Assembly: GCF_012489685.1 (NCBI RefSeq)
Contig: NC_080046.1
Location: forward strand, 45,347,176-45,411,175
Length of the DNA stretch: 64,000 bases
Reading direction: 5' to 3'
Source of the DNA: Lotus japonicus
Lineage: Eukaryota; Streptophyta; Magnoliopsida; Fabales; Fabaceae
In this document: piece by piece, positions 59,710 through 64,000 of the stretch
Layout of the letters: each line of letters opens with the position of its first letter
Position numbering within the stretch: the first letter of the stretch is position 1
Made by a program: the position numbers and the translations under genes
Notes under the pieces: model-generated
The model's input: only the letters and a program-made list of their open reading frames with translations
The model's database searches: none
Told to the model about the DNA's origin: nothing

Positions 59710-60292
59710 GGTAAGCCAAAATTTAATAATAAAAAGTAAAAGGAATGCTCAACCCAAAACAAAAGTAAGCAAAGAAATTTTTTTTAAAAAAATAGAATAC
59801 AAGAGGTGTGAAAAAGAAGCCTAAAATACTCTTTAACAAAGTGCAATACTAGATCCAAGACCTACATCAAACACCCAACTCGTGAGCTAGCATTGAGGGA
59901 AAATTGTAACTTGAAGAAATCCATTCCTTATAACGCATGCTTAGACCAGCCAGAACATGCGTTTAAAAGATCTCCAAATCTAAATTGTTGTCGTGGTCAA
60001 CCCTGTACAAATCAACAAATTATTACTGGTGAAGTCTCCGAATAAGTCAGTTAACCTCTTCTACTCCCTTGATTCCCAAGACCTTGCCCTCAAGGTTGCT
60101 GCTCAAATCATATAATTTTTATTATTGGGGGACTAGTGCAGCCTCAACATTCATGGGAAGGCAACAAACATCGATGAATAATAAGCAAGACAACATGATA
60201 AATATTAAACTAAAACTCCCCTATTCATAAGATGATAATTATTGAAAAATTTGGGTACGTAGTTCAACTTATCAAATCTTAGGGCAGCCCCT
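59710..60292. other. 3' flank of the 60293 gene, no gene seen
   Basis: Part of this is presumably 3' UTR of the minus-strand gene at 60293-61072. Otherwise nothing recognised. Confidence 0.4.
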
Positions 60293-61072
60293 CTAACAGT
60301 GAAACTCTGGAGAGGTTCTTGATGCTCTGGGAGAGAGACGTATGGTTTCACGTCCTGACCGCAATTGCGGCGGCTTCACCCATAAATTGTAAACAGGTCC
60401 GAAATTCAGCTCTGCCGGCCTTACCTGCTTCGTCGGTTTATTACCCTCCCGAAACTGCTCAGCCTTGGACCTCATAAAGCTCAAATTCGTCAGGCTATAA
60501 GTTACCTCATTCCACTTCTTTAGCGCCTCCTCTCTGAGTAGTGGCGGGTCGTCGGAGAAGTTGATGATGATCTCTTGGAGATAAGTTAGTATAGAGTTGG
60601 TCAACTCCGCTGACATCTCATCTTGCTTCACCAGTATATCCTTCAACCTCATCAACCTATCCAACCTATTGATGTTCTTAAGCTGCTCAGAATAGATGAT
60701 TTCCTGCGGCAAGGTGGGGTAGGACGGCGGCGGTGGCGGCGGCGCCGCAGGCAGCACCAAGAGATTATTGATTGTCTCATTTAGAAAAACTTGTCTGGAA
60801 TTTATCTTCTCCGACAAGAGTCGAGCATCAATAGCGTATCTATCCCTTAAACTCAATAAACTGACAGTTAACTGCTTCCACTTTTTCTCAAATGGCTCAG
60901 TGTGTTTGGAAATGGAGGAAGAGGAGAACGGGATTGGGTTTGAGGAAGGGGAGACATAGTTGGAATTGTGGGCGTCGACGACGGTGGTGGAGTTGAAGGT
61001 GGAACAGAGGCGGTGGCAGTGAAGCAGAAAAGGGTGGGTTCTTCTCAGGTGGAGGAGGAGGAGGATTGCCAT
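60293..61072 (-). CDS. Unrecognised 259-residue protein, likely organelle-targeted
   Basis: A single open frame from ATG at 61072; I do not recognise the family. The first 25 residues (MAILLLLHLRRTHPFLLHCH) are hydrophobic and Arg/His-rich without acidic residues, which fits a mitochondrial or plastid presequence or a signal anchor. A Ser/Asn-rich stretch follows, then helical segments with coiled-coil-like spacing (KKWKQLTVSLLSLRDRYAID; LKNINRLDRLMRLKDILVKQ), split by a proline run PAAPPPPPPSYP at about residue 108. The C-terminus (GPVYNLWVKPP) is basic. Codon use is normal and the frame is uninterrupted, which favours a real gene. It lies head to head with the gene starting near 61430, so the two may share a promoter region. 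Confidence 0.6.
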   Translation of the reverse strand: MAILLLLHLRRTHPFLLHCHRLCSTFNSTTVVDAHNSNYVSPSSNPIPFSSSSISKHTEPFEKKWKQLTVSLLSLRDRYAIDARLLSEKINSRQVFLNETINNLLVLPAAPPPPPPSYPTLPQEIIYSEQLKNINRLDRLMRLKDILVKQDEMSAELTNSILTYLQEIIINFSDDPPLLREEALKKWNEVTYSLTNLSFMRSKAEQFREGNKPTKQVRPAELNFGPVYNLWVKPPQLRSGRETIRLSPRASRTSPEFHC

Positions 61073-61429
61073 TGCAGAGGCAGAGAGTATCGGTGGCTTC
61101 TAGGGTTGTGAGGTTTATAATGTACAAAACTACAGATATAATATAAGAAATTAAGAATTTTTTAAACCACTTCAGAAGCCTGTTTAAATTTTAAAAAAAA
61201 ATTAAAAAAAAAATTACGTTGGCAAATTGATTAAGGAGAGAATCAGAGAAGGATAAATATAACGGAAATGTTATATACACACCTTGAATAGTGTCCCTCT
61301 CCATTTCCACCTCTGCCACATCACAACCTGCCTGATCAGCTTGCCACCGTGTAATTCTTGGAAAAGAAACTTATTTGGCCTGAAAAATTAGAAACTGAGG
61401 GAAAATAGGGGGGAAACCAAAATTGGAAA

Positions 61430-63768
61430 AAATTAGGGTTCTCTCTCCCCAAACCCCCGCACCACCACCTCCATTACCCGATTCCCTTCTCTTCCCTTCG
61501 CTTTCCTCCTCCACTCCGTCACGGAGGACCACGCGCACGTCTGTCGCGGGTTCGTTCTCCACTCCGTCGCCGCCACCTTGCTGCCTCTAGCGCCGCCAAC
61601 GGGCGCTCCTCTTCCTGCGGTTCCGTTCTCCACTCCGTCGTCGCCACCTTGCTGCTGCTAGCGCCGCCAACGGGCTCCAACCTCCTCTTCTCTACTCTTC
61701 TGTGCAGAGGTAAGATTTCCACAAAAGCAAATATTTTTTGTGATTCTGCTTTAGAAGAAAAACCTAACATAGACTATAATTCGTTATCTAGTATGGTTTC
61801 TCTAGTGTTAAATTAGAAGCAATGATTCAGATTCCAGATGATGTATAGAGAAACCAGATCATTCTGCTCTGGTAGTTTTAGTTCCAATGGGTTTGTACAG
61901 AATATTAACATCAGATTGATTCAGTATTAAAAATGTATAGTAGCAGTTCTGTTAGAACTACTTGAGTTGCTTGCTTGTCTGTTTTTTCTGATCATGTGAT
62001 GTGATAACTGATGAAGTGGCCAATTTAAGGATTACCACACTCAAAATTAAAGCATGATGCAAATAGATTAATTTTCAAAGTTATGCTTAAGAACTCTAAA
62101 GAAAAGGGGGAAATGTAATACTATAAAGTTTCTGGATGAGCATAGGACCAGAGAGGGGCTAAGCTCACTTTGTGGATCAAATGTAAACGGTCTTACTTTA
62201 CATTTTTGTAAGAAACCGATTTCACGACTCGAATATGTGACATGGCAACAACATTATGCTTAAGAACTCTAGAATTCATAAATTAGTTGTAGACCTCTGC
62301 TTTAGAATTTAGATATATGATTCTGCTTTAGAAGAAAAACCTGACATAGACTATATAATTCATCTTTATATCATCTGAATTCTTTGATTTGGTTATGATT
62401 TGGAATTTCTGAGAGGAAGGGATTATTGCTGAGGCTTCAATTTGTATTTTTCTTTTCTTGGAACAACTATTGCAGCTACACATTACCCCGTTGTTCATTT
62501 TAGATGAAACCATTTCATTAAAAATTTCAAAGCTGTGCATGTAAAGTTTGTTAACCAATAACCCCTTGCTCTCAGAGATTCCAAATCATTGGTTTCATAG
62601 AAGAGAGACCATAACTGAAGTGTTACATAATGGTGGTGTGACTTAAAAGGGATTTCTAACAGTTAATGGGATATTTAGCTTTTTAGTTCCAGAAAGAAAA
62701 TGTAAGACGTTAAAAATTTCAAGATGTTAATAAGAAATTAAGTTGTGTTTGTGTGAGAGGAGAAGATCATAGATTATGAGTAAATCATTATGGATAGGGT
62801 ATGTTGTATGAGATTTACTTGACAGACACTAACAAATTGGCAAAATGTGATTTAGATTTGTTTGAATCTAACTTGTGCAATATGATTTAGAGCAAGAAGA
62901 TATTTCTGTAAGCACCTAATCCTCTTTTCCTTCCAGCGAATTGTCACACCACGCTCCTCGCCGGTTCCAGTGCCATTGCAAGCCCTTTGTGCAGAGGTAA
63001 GGTTACAACTTCTCTAAATAGTTTGTTTTTTGCCCTGTTTTTGCATTTGTCCTATGAAGAATTGGCACTTAGGATCTCATACAAGAAAATATATGTATTA
63101 CCTACACACCTGGACTTGTGATGAACAAATCATTTTTTGTGCTTGTCATGAATGAAACTTGCGCAACACTTAGGAAGGGAACATGAAAGCATTGTTCAGA
63201 CTTTAGCAGTTTAGCGATAAGAATTTTGTTTCCTAAATTTATATTCCCGAAGAAAAAATATTCTCTTGTTTCCTCAATTGGTCTTTAATTTCGAAACCAG
63301 ATAGTGCATCTTTCATAATTGATTTATATCTGAAATGGTGACCAGATGTTTACAGACATGCCCATGTTTTAAACATGAACTATCCATCCATATACAGTCA
63401 ATTCAGATTAACCTTATCCACTTAATTGACTCAAATACCAATTTGTGGTAAATGTTAATTAGTCAAAGTTTAAGAATGGTGTCAAAATATTCATCCAAGT
63501 CTAGGGTCATAGTCTATTAAAAATACCCTTACTTAAAAGCAACTTCCCGCAAAGTCGGACATTACTACCCAAGTATATGTAATAACTATAATGTGATAAT
63601 TTGGAGTTAGGATAAAGGACCAAACTTTTTATAGCATTATGTGAATACACATTGTATTTGTATTTTATACATAATCATTTTATGATTTTATAGGTTGCAC
63701 ATTGAATTAGTATTCCCTTCCAACCCAAGGCGGGCAAGTGAGAGCTTTGACCTTAGTGTGTTGTTATC
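61430..63768 (+). other. Spliced 5' leader of the right-edge gene
   Basis: A likely first exon of roughly 61430-61709 (TTAGGGTTCTCTCTCCCC at the start, donor GCAGAG/GTAAG) and a second exon 62937-62996 (acceptor TTCCAG, donor again GCAGAG/GTAAG), then 63694-63768 before the ATG. No long plus-strand frame links these exons, so they look like untranslated leader. Exon borders are by motif only; the true transcription start is unknown. Confidence 0.5.
61551..61690. repeat. Tandem duplication of about 71 bases in the leader exon
   Basis: GTTCTCCACTCCGTCGCCGC (61551) recurs as GTTCTCCACTCCGTCGTCGC (61626). Both copies continue CACCTTGCTGC..CTAGCGCCGCCAACGGGC. GC-rich, unlike the surrounding DNA. 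Confidence 0.85.
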
Positions 63769-64000
63769 ATGAAGCGTTCCAAGTCACAAGGCGGGCATCA
63801 GGTATGAAATCATGGTGGACGTTTTGATATCTAATGTCACTAATGTTGTTGTGTTTTTTAAATTGTTGATGTTGGTCATTTTAGGTACGCCTAAGGAATA
63901 AGTGTGGAACCTGCTACATATTAAGAGCCAATAACCAGTTGAGAGACCCGAAAGCAGATAAGCGTTTGACCCAATTGATAAGTCAACGAATTGAGGCTAC
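63769..64000 (+). CDS. Unrecognised gene, first coding exons, cut by the right edge
   Basis: ATG at 63769 gives MKRSKSQGGHQ up to donor CAG/GTATG at 63801. The next exon starts at 63895 (acceptor TTTTAG) in phase 0 with VRLRNKCGTCYILRANNQLR and stays open to the window end. The visible 46 residues are basic with a CGTC pair that could be part of a zinc-binding site, but no family is recognised. The start is chosen as the first ATG in a leader exon; an upstream start is not excluded. Confidence 0.5.

Noticed and set aside
61371..61770. Minus-strand Gly/Arg/Glu-rich frames
   Set aside because: Reverse complements of the GC-rich leader exon repeats; no independent support.

Overview
The window is nuclear DNA of a flowering plant, most likely a legume (inference from gene structure, the SINE and LTR types, and the long AT-rich intergenic DNA). 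Genes have introns with GT..AG borders, TATA boxes stand 60-200 bases upstream of start codons, and more than a third of the window is transposon-derived. I see no tRNA, rRNA, CRISPR array or bacterial-type operon.

Cellular genes, left to right: (1) 8165-17110 (+), a ten-exon GBF-interacting-protein-1-like gene; (2) 20877-24140 (+), a four-exon X8/CBM43 protein of the plasmodesmata callose-binding type; (3) 32065-32991 (-), the first exon of a CYP71-type cytochrome P450 with no haem-binding exon nearby, probably a truncated gene; (4) 46805-47731 (+), a single-exon membrane-anchored member of the plant basic secretory protein family that lacks the zinc-binding motif; (5) 49743-52401 (-), a two-exon GPAT1-like glycerol-3-phosphate acyltransferase; (6) 60293-61072 (-), an unrecognised protein with a likely organelle targeting leader; (7) 63769 to the right edge (+), the start of an unrecognised gene with a long spliced 5' leader from about 61430. 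Genes 6 and 7 are divergent. These genes do not form a pathway together.

The rest is a layered repeat landscape. 1-7460: a 1.4 kb foldback element, decayed papain-like cysteine protease pieces on the minus strand, and a broken Ty1/copia element with a tRNA-derived SINE in its LTR. 18668-19736 and 30773-31376: two miniature LTR retrotransposons with tRNA-Met-type primer sites. 24986-28027: two 5'-truncated LINE insertions with target duplications. 28930-30313: a solo LTR with 5-base duplication. 33425-42641: an almost full-length LINE (minus strand, 15-base duplication) split by a 2.67 kb solo LTR. 44197-46703: a Mutator-like element with 435-base inverted ends and a perfect 9-base duplication, ending 32 bases before the TATA box of gene 4. 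48092-48791: a hAT element with an 8-base duplication. 53690-57970: four nested layers (tandem repeat, long-inverted-repeat element, CCGGTT-rich element, PIF/Harbinger element). 58116-58980: a Harbinger-type MITE with an internal 64-base minisatellite. I found no evidence of a new biological system; the best signals are the datable nested insertions, the chimeric Harbinger ORF, and the gene products missing expected catalytic residues.
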